Positions 44,004-53,600 are shown, counted from the stretch's first letter. The stretch is 64,000 nt of DNA from Lachnospiraceae bacterium (GCA_900759665.1 CAAEWE010000006.1:46442-110441); one strand, 5' to 3'. The notes: generated by a model not told the origin, from the letters alone. Numbers and translations are program-made.

Positions 44004-45215
44004 ATGAGAGAAAATGTTATTGTATTACCTGGAACAAAATGGCAAATACCATTGGTACAGAAATTAAAAAGGAGAGGATATAGAGTTATTGTTCTCGACT
44101 ATTATGAAAACCAGCCGGCATATGAATATGCAGATGAATATAGAATTGTAGATATATTAGATAAAGAAAAAGTATATGAAATCGCAAAAGAGTATTCTTC
44201 GCTTGCAGTGTTGTCCGACGAGTGTGATATTGCAACGCCCACTGTTGCATGGGTTTCTGAAAAAATGGGGAAACCTACAATAGGAATGAAAATGGCGGAT
44301 TTATATACTAATAAATATTCTATGAGAGTATTTGCGAAAAAAAATAATTTTGCAACACCACTTTATTTCAAATGTTTTTCCTTAGATGAAGCTATTACAG
44401 TATATAGAAATTATCATAAAAAAATGATTATGAAACCTTTAGATGGAAATAGCAGTAGAGGTGTGTTTTCTATTAAATGTCAACAAGATATACAGAATCA
44501 TTTTTGTGAGTCATTGCGATATTCGAAAAAGGAAAAATGTGTTTTGTTAGAAGAATACATCGATGGTGTAGAATTTTCTGTTGATGGAATAAAAATAATG
44601 GATAGATATTATACATTGTCTGTTGCACAAAAAAAACATTATAAAAATAATGAAAATTTAGATCAAGAATTGATTTTTAGATATCAAAATCCGGATTATG
44701 ATTATGATTTATTGAGAAAAACAAATAGAGATTATGTATTGGCATCCGGTTTGGAATTCGGTTTAACACATGCTGAGTATAAATATAAGGATGGAAAATA
44801 TTATCTTATAGAAATAGGAGCCAGAGGAGGTGGTAACTTATTATCTGGGGTTATTGATCCTAATATATCAGGAATTGAATCTCAAGAGTGTCTGATTGAT
44901 TGGAGCATAGGAGGGAAGTGTAAAGAGAGTGATTTGAACTATCGTGATAATTATAAAAAAAGATGTGCTATTTTGAGTTTTTTTGATGTGGGCAACAATA
45001 CAGGAAAAATTAGTAAGATATCCGGAATAGAATACTTGAAAAATAATAAATGTATTAAGTCGTTCTATTTTGATTATTCAGAGGGAGACACAGTAACACA
45101 GGTAAAAGATGGGGGGAATCGATTTGGATATTATATTGCGTGCTGTGATTCTTTGAAAGAACTAGAACAAATTAAGAGGGAGGTAGCTAAAAAAGTTGAA
45201 ATTAAATTTGAATAA
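44004..45215 (+). CDS. ATP-grasp ligase
   Basis: 403 aa. Pre-ATP-grasp domain with VIVLPGTKWQIPLVQKLKRR and VIVLDYYENQPAYEYADEY. ATP-grasp core with KKMIMKPLDGNSSRGVFSI, LLEEYIDGVEFSVDGI and LIEIGARGGGNLLSGVI (metal-binding region), as in PurK/carbamoyl-phosphate-like amide-forming enzymes. It probably joins a carboxylate to an amine, by way of an acyl phosphate. With an aldolase and a CoA ligase next door, an unusual acyl or peptide substituent on an amino-sugar is plausible, not shown. Confidence 0.8.
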   Translation: MRENVIVLPGTKWQIPLVQKLKRRGYRVIVLDYYENQPAYEYADEYRIVDILDKEKVYEIAKEYSSLAVLSDECDIATPTVAWVSEKMGKPTIGMKMADLYTNKYSMRVFAKKNNFATPLYFKCFSLDEAITVYRNYHKKMIMKPLDGNSSRGVFSIKCQQDIQNHFCESLRYSKKEKCVLLEEYIDGVEFSVDGIKIMDRYYTLSVAQKKHYKNNENLDQELIFRYQNPDYDYDLLRKTNRDYVLASGLEFGLTHAEYKYKDGKYYLIEIGARGGGNLLSGVIDPNISGIESQECLIDWSIGGKCKESDLNYRDNYKKRCAILSFFDVGNNTGKISKISGIEYLKNNKCIKSFYFDYSEGDTVTQVKDGGNRFGYYIACCDSLKELEQIKREVAKKVEIKFE

Positions 45216-45239
45216 TTTAGTTTTGGAAAGAAGGATTTT

Positions 45240-46277
45240 ATGAAATTGCTAGATACTACAGTGCGTGATGGGAGTTACTGTGTCGACTTTAAATTTTCAA
45301 AGGATGATGTATCCGAAATTGTGAGACGATTAGATTGTCTTGGATATCAATATATTGAAATTGGACATGGAAAAGGATTAAATGCCAGTTCTTATGAAAA
45401 TGGCGTGTCTTTGCAGTCAGATATAGAGTATATGGATGCGGCAAATTTAACTTGTAAGAATGCTAAACTGGGATTTTTTTGTATTCCAGGTATTGCAAGA
45501 TTAGAAGATCTTTCAATAGCAGCACAAAATGGAATGAAATTTATTAGGATTGGTCAAAATGCGGACGAAATCAGAAATGTAAAAGATTATGTTTTGGAGG
45601 CAAAAAAACTTGGCTTGGAAGTAATGGTTAATTTTATGAAAACATATATTATTACGCCTGAAAAATTTGCAGAAGAAGCGAAAATAGTGAGTGATTGGGG
45701 GGCTGATTGTGTTTATGTTGTAGATTCATCTGGCGGAATGCTACCGGAGCAAATTAGGAAGTATTATGAGCAGACCCGTTTAAAGACTAATGTGAAAATA
45801 GGTGTTCATTGTCATAATAATATGGGATTAGCAGTTTATAATTCATTGGTTGCATATGAATGTGGATATGATTTTATTGATACAACTTTGCAGGGGGTGG
45901 GAAGGAGTGTTGGAAATACTATGGCAGAATCCTTTGTTATGACTTTACAAAAACGAGGATACGACACTGGATTTGACATTCCACAATTGCTGGAATATGG
46001 ATACTACATAAATGATAAAATTATAGGAAGACCTTCGATAAATCCCCTTGATTTGATGTGCGGATTTGCCGATTTTCATTCTTCGTATTTAAAAGAAATT
46101 TATAGATGTTGTTTAGAAAAAAAAGTTGATCCATTAAGATTAATATTAAAGTATTGTCAGTATGATAAAAAAGGACTAAATTATTCAGCGTTGTGTAAGA
46201 CTGCTGATGACTTGCCAATTGATAATGATGAAAATCCATATGATTTTAGAAAATATTTTGAAAGTATTTACAGATAA
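45240..46277 (+). CDS. DRE-TIM metallolyase (HMG-CoA lyase / hydroxyoxovalerate aldolase-like)
   Basis: 345 aa. DRE-TIM signature LLDTTVRDGSY near the N-terminus (Arg9, Asp10; the usual Glu is replaced by Ser-Tyr). The barrel has GADCVYVVDSSGGM, the metal-binding HCHNNMGLAVYNS and IDTTLQGVGRSVGNTMAE. A C-terminal helical part (DLMCGFADFHSS) resembles 4-hydroxy-2-oxovalerate aldolases. It makes or breaks a C-C bond next to a keto acid using a divalent metal. Within a glycan block it probably supplies a hydroxy- or keto-acid for decoration; inferred. Confidence 0.75.
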   Translation: MKLLDTTVRDGSYCVDFKFSKDDVSEIVRRLDCLGYQYIEIGHGKGLNASSYENGVSLQSDIEYMDAANLTCKNAKLGFFCIPGIARLEDLSIAAQNGMKFIRIGQNADEIRNVKDYVLEAKKLGLEVMVNFMKTYIITPEKFAEEAKIVSDWGADCVYVVDSSGGMLPEQIRKYYEQTRLKTNVKIGVHCHNNMGLAVYNSLVAYECGYDFIDTTLQGVGRSVGNTMAESFVMTLQKRGYDTGFDIPQLLEYGYYINDKIIGRPSINPLDLMCGFADFHSSYLKEIYRCCLEKKVDPLRLILKYCQYDKKGLNYSALCKTADDLPIDNDENPYDFRKYFESIYR

Positions 46278-46288
46278 GGAGAATAATT

Positions 46289-47587
46289 ATGACAGAGAGA
46301 GACATAAAGTACAATGCATTTGTAGAGAATGATATTCTTAATAATAGAGCTAGACTCGTAAATGGGTGTGAAGAATTAGAATTTTTATTAAAACATCCTA
46401 TAGAGAATAGAATATTTTCAAAGCATTATTTGAATGATCTGATTTTTTATGCAACGACATATTCAGAGTTTTATAAAAAATATTCAGATGCAAAAAATTT
46501 ATCGGAATTTCCAATTATGAAAAAGCAGGATTTAAAAGATAACTGGGATTTAATTGCGATAAAAGATGTTCCGGAAAAAGAATTGATCACTAAATATACG
46601 AGTGGTTCTACGGGCACACCTTTTAAAATGATTATGGATAGATATAAACATGCTAGATGGATTGCAGGAAATAAGGAACTACGTGCACTAGATGGTGTTC
46701 GATCACATGAAAAAACTATGTATGTTAGTACAAATGTAATAGATAAAAATATACCGTTGGAAAGGCAGGATAGAGACAATGTTTATTATTTAGAGTATAA
46801 ATATCTAACAGAATCAGAATTGGATGATTTGATAAGGAAACTTGAGAATGAAGATTTTCGAACAATGACAGCGATTTCATCAGTATGGGAAGCCATGGCA
46901 AGATATATTAAATCCGGAAATGCTCCAAGATGGAGCGGGGATTTGATTGCGGTATTTGCTATGTCAGAATTGTTAAAAGAAACAACAAGAAAAACCATAC
47001 AAGAATATTTCAAATGTCCAATGTATTCTTATTATGCGAATGAAGAAAATGGGGCAATGGCAATTGAAGATGGCTCGGGTTATGGTCATTTATTAAATAC
47101 TGCTGATTATTTTTTTGAAGTATTAAAAATGAATAGTAATGAACCGGCAGAAGATGGAGAGATCGGTCGATTAGTGATAACAGATTTCTTTAATAAAGCT
47201 TTTCCGATCATCCGTTACGAAAATGGAGATTTGGTATCTTTGAGACATATGGATGATGGACGGATTTATATTGAAAAATTAATGGGACGGGTTGCAGATG
47301 TATTATACACGACGGATAGAAAAATAGTTGATATATTTCATGCAATATCATTTTTGGAACCTTTTCAGGATATTAAACAATTTCAATTGGTTCAGGATAG
47401 CTATGAAAAACTAACATGGATTTTAAATACGGATAACGGCTCTTATGAGGGTTTTATTACTGAAGAAACAAAAAAATTATTTGGGGAACGAGTCGATATT
47501 GAATTTAAATATGTGAATGAAATTCCTAAATTAAAAAGTGGGAAAACGAGAATGACAGTTTGCAATATTAAGGATAAAATTCAATAG
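46289..47587 (+). CDS. CapK/phenylacetate-CoA ligase-like adenylating enzyme
   Basis: 432 aa. ANL-like fold of the PaaK/CapK branch: ELITKYTSGSTGTPFKMIMD phosphate loop, YYANEENGAMAIED in the place of the usual Y-G-x-T-E, GRLVITDFFNKAFPIIRYEN and GDLVSL hinge, then LMGRVADVLYTTDRK. The C-terminus holds a Lys (KLKSGKTRMTV) in the usual catalytic position. It activates a carboxylic acid as an adenylate, possibly to CoA, for the GNAT gene that follows. Related genes are common in capsule and O-antigen loci; substrate unknown. Confidence 0.8.
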   Translation: MTERDIKYNAFVENDILNNRARLVNGCEELEFLLKHPIENRIFSKHYLNDLIFYATTYSEFYKKYSDAKNLSEFPIMKKQDLKDNWDLIAIKDVPEKELITKYTSGSTGTPFKMIMDRYKHARWIAGNKELRALDGVRSHEKTMYVSTNVIDKNIPLERQDRDNVYYLEYKYLTESELDDLIRKLENEDFRTMTAISSVWEAMARYIKSGNAPRWSGDLIAVFAMSELLKETTRKTIQEYFKCPMYSYYANEENGAMAIEDGSGYGHLLNTADYFFEVLKMNSNEPAEDGEIGRLVITDFFNKAFPIIRYENGDLVSLRHMDDGRIYIEKLMGRVADVLYTTDRKIVDIFHAISFLEPFQDIKQFQLVQDSYEKLTWILNTDNGSYEGFITEETKKLFGERVDIEFKYVNEIPKLKSGKTRMTVCNIKDKIQ

Positions 47588-47605
47588 AGTTGATAATTCG
47601 TGGCA

Positions 47606-47622
47606 TTACATTGGATGTAATT
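47606..47622 (+). promoter_or_regulatory. GGA-loop hairpin before the GNAT gene
   Basis: ATTACAT and ATGTAAT pair around a short loop; with an open base pair the loop reads TTGGA. A GAGGA ribosome site follows at 47625-47629. It resembles the hairpins before flagellin and pseB and is a third possible CsrA site, though weaker. Confidence 0.45.
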
Positions 47623-47639
47623 AGAGGAATATAATAAAT

Positions 47640-48080
47640 ATGGAAGTGAGAATTAATCTAGAAAAAGACTTAGATACAAAAAAGCATATCATTGAGGAAT
47701 GTGACAGAGCATTTATTAAGGGTATTACGCTTCGCAATAATTATAACGAAATTTTAAATAAAATAGATAAATATGCTATTTTTATTTCGGCAACGGTAAG
47801 TAATCAATTTGTTGGATATGCCGCAATGTATGCGAATGATATGGAAAGTGAAACTGCTTATATTACAATGATAGGGGTGATTCCAGATATGCAGGGACTA
47901 AAAATTGGAAAGAAACTTTTAGATAAATGTATTGAAGTTGCTAAAGTGCATGGAATGAAAAGAATACGATTAGAGGTTTTAAAAGATAATATTAAAGCAT
48001 TGATGTTTTATAAAAATAATCAATTTGTGTTTGAAAAAAAATGTACCGATAGAAGCAATTATCTAATACGAGAGATATAA
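47640..48080 (+). CDS. GNAT family N-acetyltransferase
   Basis: 146 aa, a compact GNAT. VGYAAMYANDMESETAYITM forms the central strands, IGVIPDMQGLKIGKKLLDKC is the acetyl-CoA pyrophosphate loop (Q/RxxGxG/A type), and GMKRIRLEVLKDNIKALMFY the acceptor end. It probably N-acylates the amino-sugar made by the DegT enzyme, using the acid activated by the CapK-like ligase (inference). It is last in the AT-rich block, 52 bases after the ligase with the hairpin between. Confidence 0.8.
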   Translation: MEVRINLEKDLDTKKHIIEECDRAFIKGITLRNNYNEILNKIDKYAIFISATVSNQFVGYAAMYANDMESETAYITMIGVIPDMQGLKIGKKLLDKCIEVAKVHGMKRIRLEVLKDNIKALMFYKNNQFVFEKKCTDRSNYLIREI

Positions 48081-48352
48081 ATGTTTAAGATTATTCTATC
48101 TTTTAAAATTTAAATTGTAACAGCCTAATTGATAGTTGTCGTTAAAGTATGAAACACTCTTTTGATGGACTTGCGGAGAACATTCTGACTGTATAATGGT
48201 CTTATAAATTATGATGCTGAAACAAGTTGAGAAAAAATGAAGAAATTGTAAAAAAATCTTATAAAGTTGCAATCCATATTAGTTTCATGTTTTAATGACG
48301 CACATCAATTAGGTGTTTATTACTAGTTGTTGGCAGCTATATAATATGGATG
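48081..48352. other. Intergenic region between convergent genes, no feature recognised
   Basis: 272 bases, A/T-rich. I see no open frame with family resemblance and no clear terminator hairpin for either flanking gene. Confidence 0.6.
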
Positions 48353-49414
48353 CTACAGTTGGTTGAGAACTTCCTGTAAAATGGAAGTTAATTTTGCAGC
48401 TCCGAGATCATTTAAATGATCAGTATCATTATAATCATCAATAGTAAATGTCAAGTCATCATATAAATCAATAAGATGTATTGTCCATTGAATATTGTTG
48501 AGAACTCTATAAAAATCCTCTTTATATTGTGGTGAAGAAGCCTCTCTGTAATAAGATGATATTGGTGTTGAAAGTATGACCAGATTGATTTTTTTCTCAT
48601 CACAGTATTGAGACAGATTTTTTAGGATCCGTTCATTTTCTTTAAAAGAGTTTACATATTTGATACCGCTATTATGAAGGTCAGCTCTTATGATTCCAGC
48701 CTGTTTTCGATTTTCTTCAGAAAGTTGTTGCCATGTTTTTGATATATCGTCCCATACTTTTGTAGCAAATTTAGTTTTTGGACGCTCGTTATTAAAATAG
48801 TGATTTACATATTCTTCCCGGGAAAACAGCTGGATTACTTTATGGATATCAATCAGTTTGCTTTCTGGCAAAAAATTGATTTTTGGAGGAAGGTGTAACG
48901 TATTATGTAAATCATGAAATAGTGGATAGTAAACTTTCGAAATACGCGATATTTCCGTTGGATTTTGAGTCATACTTAAATCACTATACAGATAATAATA
49001 ACTGCAGCACAATACGATGTTTTTAATATTATGATTATATTCACAAACGTCCTTAATCCCCATAACAGAATAATATAGATCCTGTGACATTAAAGATAAA
49101 TTAACGGATGATGGAAGACTTTGATCAATTCCAAATAATCCGTAAGATGATCCGGTAACAATGGTGTCAATAGCAGTATTGTTTTTGGCTTCTTCTAATG
49201 CGTTATAAAGGTAATAATAATCGTAATTGTAATTGATTTCTTCAAGTATATTCTGGGAAAAAGACTCGAATAAATCTTCGTAAATTAATAATGTGGCATC
49301 TCCAGTAATATTTTTAAGATTATCATATTTTGAAATAATAACATAATCCTGATAAGAGGTACATTCTCCATTATACAGGGAAACAGGAATGAAATCTTTT
49401 ATCCAAACACGCAC
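48353..49414 (-). CDS. SGNH-hydrolase-like protein
   Basis: 353 aa, no signal peptide or membrane segment. DTIVTGSSYGLFGIDQSLP (Ser89/Ser90 as candidate nucleophile) and the C-terminal DTDHLNDLGAAKLTSIL (Asp and His around 330-333) have the spacing of SGNH/DltD-like esterases or O-acyltransferases. The middle is Tyr/Asn-rich without recognised motifs. It is the only minus-strand gene in its neighbourhood, between the AT-rich block and the phospho-type module. O-acylation or de-acylation of the flagellin glycan is a possible role. Confidence 0.6.
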   Translation of the reverse strand: MRVWIKDFIPVSLYNGECTSYQDYVIISKYDNLKNITGDATLLIYEDLFESFSQNILEEINYNYDYYYLYNALEEAKNNTAIDTIVTGSSYGLFGIDQSLPSSVNLSLMSQDLYYSVMGIKDVCEYNHNIKNIVLCCSYYYLYSDLSMTQNPTEISRISKVYYPLFHDLHNTLHLPPKINFLPESKLIDIHKVIQLFSREEYVNHYFNNERPKTKFATKVWDDISKTWQQLSEENRKQAGIIRADLHNSGIKYVNSFKENERILKNLSQYCDEKKINLVILSTPISSYYREASSPQYKEDFYRVLNNIQWTIHLIDLYDDLTFTIDDYNDTDHLNDLGAAKLTSILQEVLNQL

Positions 49415-49627
49415 AGTAGCTTGTGTCAGTTTTCCTGGGTATTCTTTGATATAAACGATCCTACTTTATACTTCTTTGAATGTCTGTGGAAGCGAAACAT
49501 ACACTTTATCATATTTTAGCCGAGATGATCGACAAGACAATAACTTATTTACAGTATACGTAATAATTACGGAAAATGCAACAAGTTCAAATAACATTTT
49601 CAGCCGGAAGAAAACGTACACTTAACA

Positions 49628-49656
49628 TTGACATTTTGAGATGAGCCGATTAAAAT
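49628..49656 (+). promoter_or_regulatory. Sigma-A promoter
   Basis: TTGACA (49628-49633), 17-base spacer, TAAAAT (49651-49656). A near-consensus vegetative promoter about 45 bases before the start at 49703. Confidence 0.75.
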
Positions 49657-49702
49657 TATTATTGGAATCCTGATATGGATTATAATGGAGGGCTTGTGTG
49701 TG

Positions 49703-51652
49703 ATGATAGATAAAAATGATATGATAAATTTACCCTTTCAAGAACTTTTAAAGAAATGTTTGTTTTTTTATGATCAGCAGGAATATAATATGATGGAGAT
49801 ATATGCCCAAGAGGCAAGATTCAGAAACCCATATCATCTAATGGCCGTTTACCTCTCTGCAATTGCAAATTCCTGTACGGATCACTGGCTGGAGGCCTAT
49901 GCAGATCTTCGCTTTCTGGAAAACTTACAGAATACATATCAGGAGAATGTTATCTCAGCAGAGGAGTTGCAGCAGATGATCATGCAGGTAAAGGAAATGG
50001 TGCTGCAAAGGGACGATCATGAGCAGCAGGAGCAGCTTCAGCAGATTGATGATCGTTACGTGCTGTTACAGGCGAATCTATTTACTTCTTATAAACCGAT
50101 AGAGGGATATTTTCGCCCGTTATCATTGGATGGCAGATTTTATTATATGGCCGGATATCTTACCTGGGGCGATTCTTATATGAATGTGATTGATTCAGGA
50201 AGCTGTCTGACCAATAAATTTGATATATATCAGATTGAGGCGATATCAAAAGATAAATCGTATGTTGATTCATTTCCATGCATTGTTCCGGTTGTTGCAA
50301 ATACAGATGTAGAAAATTATCCGAATAAATTTGAGATAAAAACTGGTACAGACAGGTATTCTTTTCCGGCATATGGTTTTAAAAAGTATGATTATTACAG
50401 GATAGATGAACCGACTGCTTTTACAGCAGAAAATATAACAGTATTTGGTAAACCAATTCCGTTACATCATGATCCAAAGCGGAAAAAACTGGTTTTGTCC
50501 GTTTTTTTGGACAGCTTTAACTGGAAGGTGATCAAGGAGCACTCTTTAAAGGGGTGTATGCCAAATACATATGATTTCTTTCAGAAAGGCCTCATATGTG
50601 ATGAATTTTATGCGGGCAGTGAATTTACATATCCCAGTATCGCCAGCTACTGGACAGGACTTCGGTCGTCACATCACAAGATGCTCAATCAGAGCGTGAA
50701 AAGGGCGATGCCGGCAGATCGGAAGGTTTTTCCGGAAATCTTTCAGGAGGCAGGATATTTTACAGCAAAGATTGGCGGAAATGATTCTGTGATTCCGGAC
50801 TTTGGTTATATGAGAGGAATTGACCGGTTTTTGTATCAGTACTGGCAGGAAGATTTTTTTGCACATGAAGCAGTACATCAGACGATAGAGCATATGGAAG
50901 CATTTCGGGAGACGGATCAATATATATGGCTGGATATACCGGATCTTCATGATGTGGCAGGAATGTGGGACATGCCATTGTCGGTGCAGACATCGTGCCC
51001 GATCCATGTGAATGAGATTGATTTTACGGGAAGATATCCGGGCACCTTATACCAGACACCAAGTCCGAACCGGAGAGAAGTCTATTTAAAGGAAATGGCA
51101 TATATTGATCGTCAGCTTGCTGTTTTGTATCGTTATATTAAGGAGCATTACAGCAGGGACGAAGTGGTTGTTACATTATTTTCGGATCACGGCAATGGAT
51201 TTAATGTGGATGCGGGACAACCGTTTCTATCCTGGCAGAGGGAGAATGTGCCGTTAATGATCTATGGACCGGAGTTTTCACACAATATTTGTGATGAATT
51301 GGTGGAATCTGTGGATTATGGACATATTTTGTGTCATTTGGCAGGACTGGAGGATCCAAGTCTTGCAGAGAATGATGGAAATCTTCCGGCATTTTGCGGT
51401 GGGACAGAGAAGGAATATGTTTTTGCCCAAAGCCAGCACCCGGACCGGGAATATGCGGCATTTGTTGGGACAAAGGATTATCGTTTTTACCTGGAAAGTT
51501 ATAAAAAGGTGGATAAGGACTGCCGTATAGAAATATCAGCAGGAGCTTATGTGAAGCTTGTGGATATGAACGATCAGGAGTTTCATGATCCGGACATTAT
51601 GGAGAAATGCAAGGCAATTGTTATGGAAAATATTCGGGATTTTGCATACTGA
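49703..51652 (+). CDS. Alkaline-phosphatase-superfamily protein with Thr at the nucleophile position
   Basis: 649 aa from the ATG at 49703 (GGAGGG 10 bases before); an in-frame ATG at 49685 overlaps that site. An N-terminal helical, TPR-like region (1-150) precedes a sulfatase/phosphotransferase domain. It has LSVFLDSFNW (metal Asp), FTYPSIASYWTGLRSSHH, where Thr309 stands in place of the formylglycine Cys/Ser, and VVTLFSDHGNGF (metal Asp-His). Thr nucleophiles are typical of phosphoethanolamine and phosphoglycerol transferases in this superfamily. No signal or membrane anchor, so it acts in the cytoplasm. With the CDP-forming gene behind it, a phospho-group transfer to the glycan is plausible. 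Confidence 0.72.
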   Translation: MIDKNDMINLPFQELLKKCLFFYDQQEYNMMEIYAQEARFRNPYHLMAVYLSAIANSCTDHWLEAYADLRFLENLQNTYQENVISAEELQQMIMQVKEMVLQRDDHEQQEQLQQIDDRYVLLQANLFTSYKPIEGYFRPLSLDGRFYYMAGYLTWGDSYMNVIDSGSCLTNKFDIYQIEAISKDKSYVDSFPCIVPVVANTDVENYPNKFEIKTGTDRYSFPAYGFKKYDYYRIDEPTAFTAENITVFGKPIPLHHDPKRKKLVLSVFLDSFNWKVIKEHSLKGCMPNTYDFFQKGLICDEFYAGSEFTYPSIASYWTGLRSSHHKMLNQSVKRAMPADRKVFPEIFQEAGYFTAKIGGNDSVIPDFGYMRGIDRFLYQYWQEDFFAHEAVHQTIEHMEAFRETDQYIWLDIPDLHDVAGMWDMPLSVQTSCPIHVNEIDFTGRYPGTLYQTPSPNRREVYLKEMAYIDRQLAVLYRYIKEHYSRDEVVVTLFSDHGNGFNVDAGQPFLSWQRENVPLMIYGPEFSHNICDELVESVDYGHILCHLAGLEDPSLAENDGNLPAFCGGTEKEYVFAQSQHPDREYAAFVGTKDYRFYLESYKKVDKDCRIEISAGAYVKLVDMNDQEFHDPDIMEKCKAIVMENIRDFAY

Positions 51653-51697
51653 TATGGCAGTCTGGCTATACGTATGAAAGAAACATGGAGGTTAAAA

Positions 51698-53533
51698 ATG
51701 CAGGGGATTATTCTGGCAGCGGGTATGGGAAAGCGTTTGAAGGAGCTGACCAACGAGAACACAAAATGCATGGTAAAGGTAAATGGAGTTACCATGATCG
51801 AAAGGGCATTGCGTATTCTTGACAACAAGAAACTGTCTCAGATCGTCATTGTTGTTGGATACCAGGGACAGAAATTGATCGATTTTATAGACACATTACA
51901 GGTTAAAACGCCTATTATATTTATAGACAATCCGGTTTATGATAAGACGAATAATATATATTCGCTGGCTTTGGCGAAGGAGTATTTGTGTGCTGAGGAC
52001 ACGCTGCTTTTGGAGTCGGATCTTGTTTATGAGGAGAGTGTGATCGATGCTTTGTTAGAGGATGCGCGTGCCAATCTTGCTCTGGTTGATAAATTTGAAA
52101 GCTGGATGGATGGAACCTGCATGGAACTGGATGAAAATGATCATATTGAAAATTTTATTCCGGGAAAATATTTAAAATTTTCTGAAAAAGAGAATTATTA
52201 TAAAACAGTCAATATTTATAAGTTTAGTGCTGATTTTTCCCGAAATATTTATGTGCCGTTTTTGACTGCCTATGAGAAAGCAATGGGTGATAATGAGTAT
52301 TATGAATCTGTGATCAAGCTGATCGCTATGCTGGAGACCAGGGAAATACAGGCGAAAAGACTGACAGGACAGGTATGGTATGAGATTGACAATATTCAGG
52401 ATCTGAATATTGCAGAATCGTTATTCAACGAAAGTGAATCCGAGCATTATGAGAAAATAGCAAGGCGTTATGGCGGTTTTTGGAGATACCCGAAACTGCT
52501 GGACTATTGTTATCTGGTAAATCCGTATTATCCGCCGGTCAAGTTAATGGAGGAGATGAAATCCAACTTTGAGACTCTGCTTACGGAATATCCTTCCGGA
52601 ATGGAGGTAAATGCACTTCTGGCGGCGGGAGCTTTTGGAGTAAAACCGGAGCATATCATTGTGGGAAATGGTGCAGCCGAGCTGATCAAGGGACTGCTGG
52701 AATATTTATCTGTAAATGCAGATGGGAAGGTGGGATGTATTTATCCGACCTTTGAAGAGTATCCGAACCGGTTAAAGAAAGAGAGGATCGTGCCATTTGT
52801 GCCGGCAGGCGAAGCGATGCATTATACCGTTGAGGATCTGATGCAATTTTATTCTGTCCATAAAATTAATACTCTGGTACTGATCAATCCGGACAATCCA
52901 AGTGGAAATTATATTTCATACAAAGAATGTATCCGGCTCATAGGCTGGTGTAAACAGCAGGATATGGCGGTTATCCTGGATGAAAGCTTTGTAGATTTCG
53001 TGGATATCGGGCCGGAGGAGGATATTGCGGATGTGTCCCTGATTCGGGACAGTGTTTTGGATGAATATCACAAGTTATACATCATAAAAAGCATTTCAAA
53101 ATCCTATGGAATCCCGGGAGCCAGATTAGGTGTGTTGGCCAGCAGTGATGAGCAGTTGATACGATATTTAAAAAAGGATGTATCTATCTGGAATATTAAC
53201 AGCTTTGGTGAATTTTTTATGCAGATCAAAGAGAAATATGACAAGGATTATGTGGAGGCATTGGGAAAACTGAGAGAATGCAGAAAACAATTGGTACGGC
53301 AGTTAAAGGATATTTCTTTTTTGGAGGTTTATCCGTCCCAGGCTAATTTTGTGATGTGCAGATTAAAGGGGATTACTGCGGCAGACCTTTGCACCTCGTT
53401 ATTAAAAGAAAATATTTTTGTGAAGGATCTGACGAAGAAGATCAAAAACGGTCATCAGTATATCAGACTTTCTATTCGCAGCGAGGAGGACAATGGCCGT
53501 TTGATCACAGCATTGCGGCAGCTTGAAAGATAA
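51698..53533 (+). CDS. Fused nucleotidyltransferase and class I/II PLP enzyme
   Basis: 611 aa from the ATG at 51698 with GGAGG upstream. Residues 1-235 are a LicC-like cytidylyltransferase: MQGIILAAGMGKRLKELTNE, TKCMVKVNGVTMIERAL and LLLESDLVYEESV. Residues 260-611 are a HisC/CobD-like fold type I enzyme: IIVGNGAAELIKGLLEYL, LINPDNPSGNYISYKE, VILDESFVDFVD and IIKSISKSYGIPGARLG with the PLP Lys. Fused proteins of this kind occur in the Clostridioides difficile type A flagellin modification locus (from memory). It may make a phospho-amino compound and activate it as a CDP-derivative. Confidence 0.82.
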   Translation: MQGIILAAGMGKRLKELTNENTKCMVKVNGVTMIERALRILDNKKLSQIVIVVGYQGQKLIDFIDTLQVKTPIIFIDNPVYDKTNNIYSLALAKEYLCAEDTLLLESDLVYEESVIDALLEDARANLALVDKFESWMDGTCMELDENDHIENFIPGKYLKFSEKENYYKTVNIYKFSADFSRNIYVPFLTAYEKAMGDNEYYESVIKLIAMLETREIQAKRLTGQVWYEIDNIQDLNIAESLFNESESEHYEKIARRYGGFWRYPKLLDYCYLVNPYYPPVKLMEEMKSNFETLLTEYPSGMEVNALLAAGAFGVKPEHIIVGNGAAELIKGLLEYLSVNADGKVGCIYPTFEEYPNRLKKERIVPFVPAGEAMHYTVEDLMQFYSVHKINTLVLINPDNPSGNYISYKECIRLIGWCKQQDMAVILDESFVDFVDIGPEEDIADVSLIRDSVLDEYHKLYIIKSISKSYGIPGARLGVLASSDEQLIRYLKKDVSIWNINSFGEFFMQIKEKYDKDYVEALGKLRECRKQLVRQLKDISFLEVYPSQANFVMCRLKGITAADLCTSLLKENIFVKDLTKKIKNGHQYIRLSIRSEEDNGRLITALRQLER

Positions 53534-53600
53534 GAGACAGCAAACATCAGCGTCCTGTGTTATTTGTCAGTTTTGGAAATGATATGGAGGAAATGAATGG

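Noticed and set aside
40750..49600. Integrated phage or plasmid
   Set aside because: The block is AT-rich but contains no integrase, terminase, replication or transfer genes and no attachment repeats that I can see.
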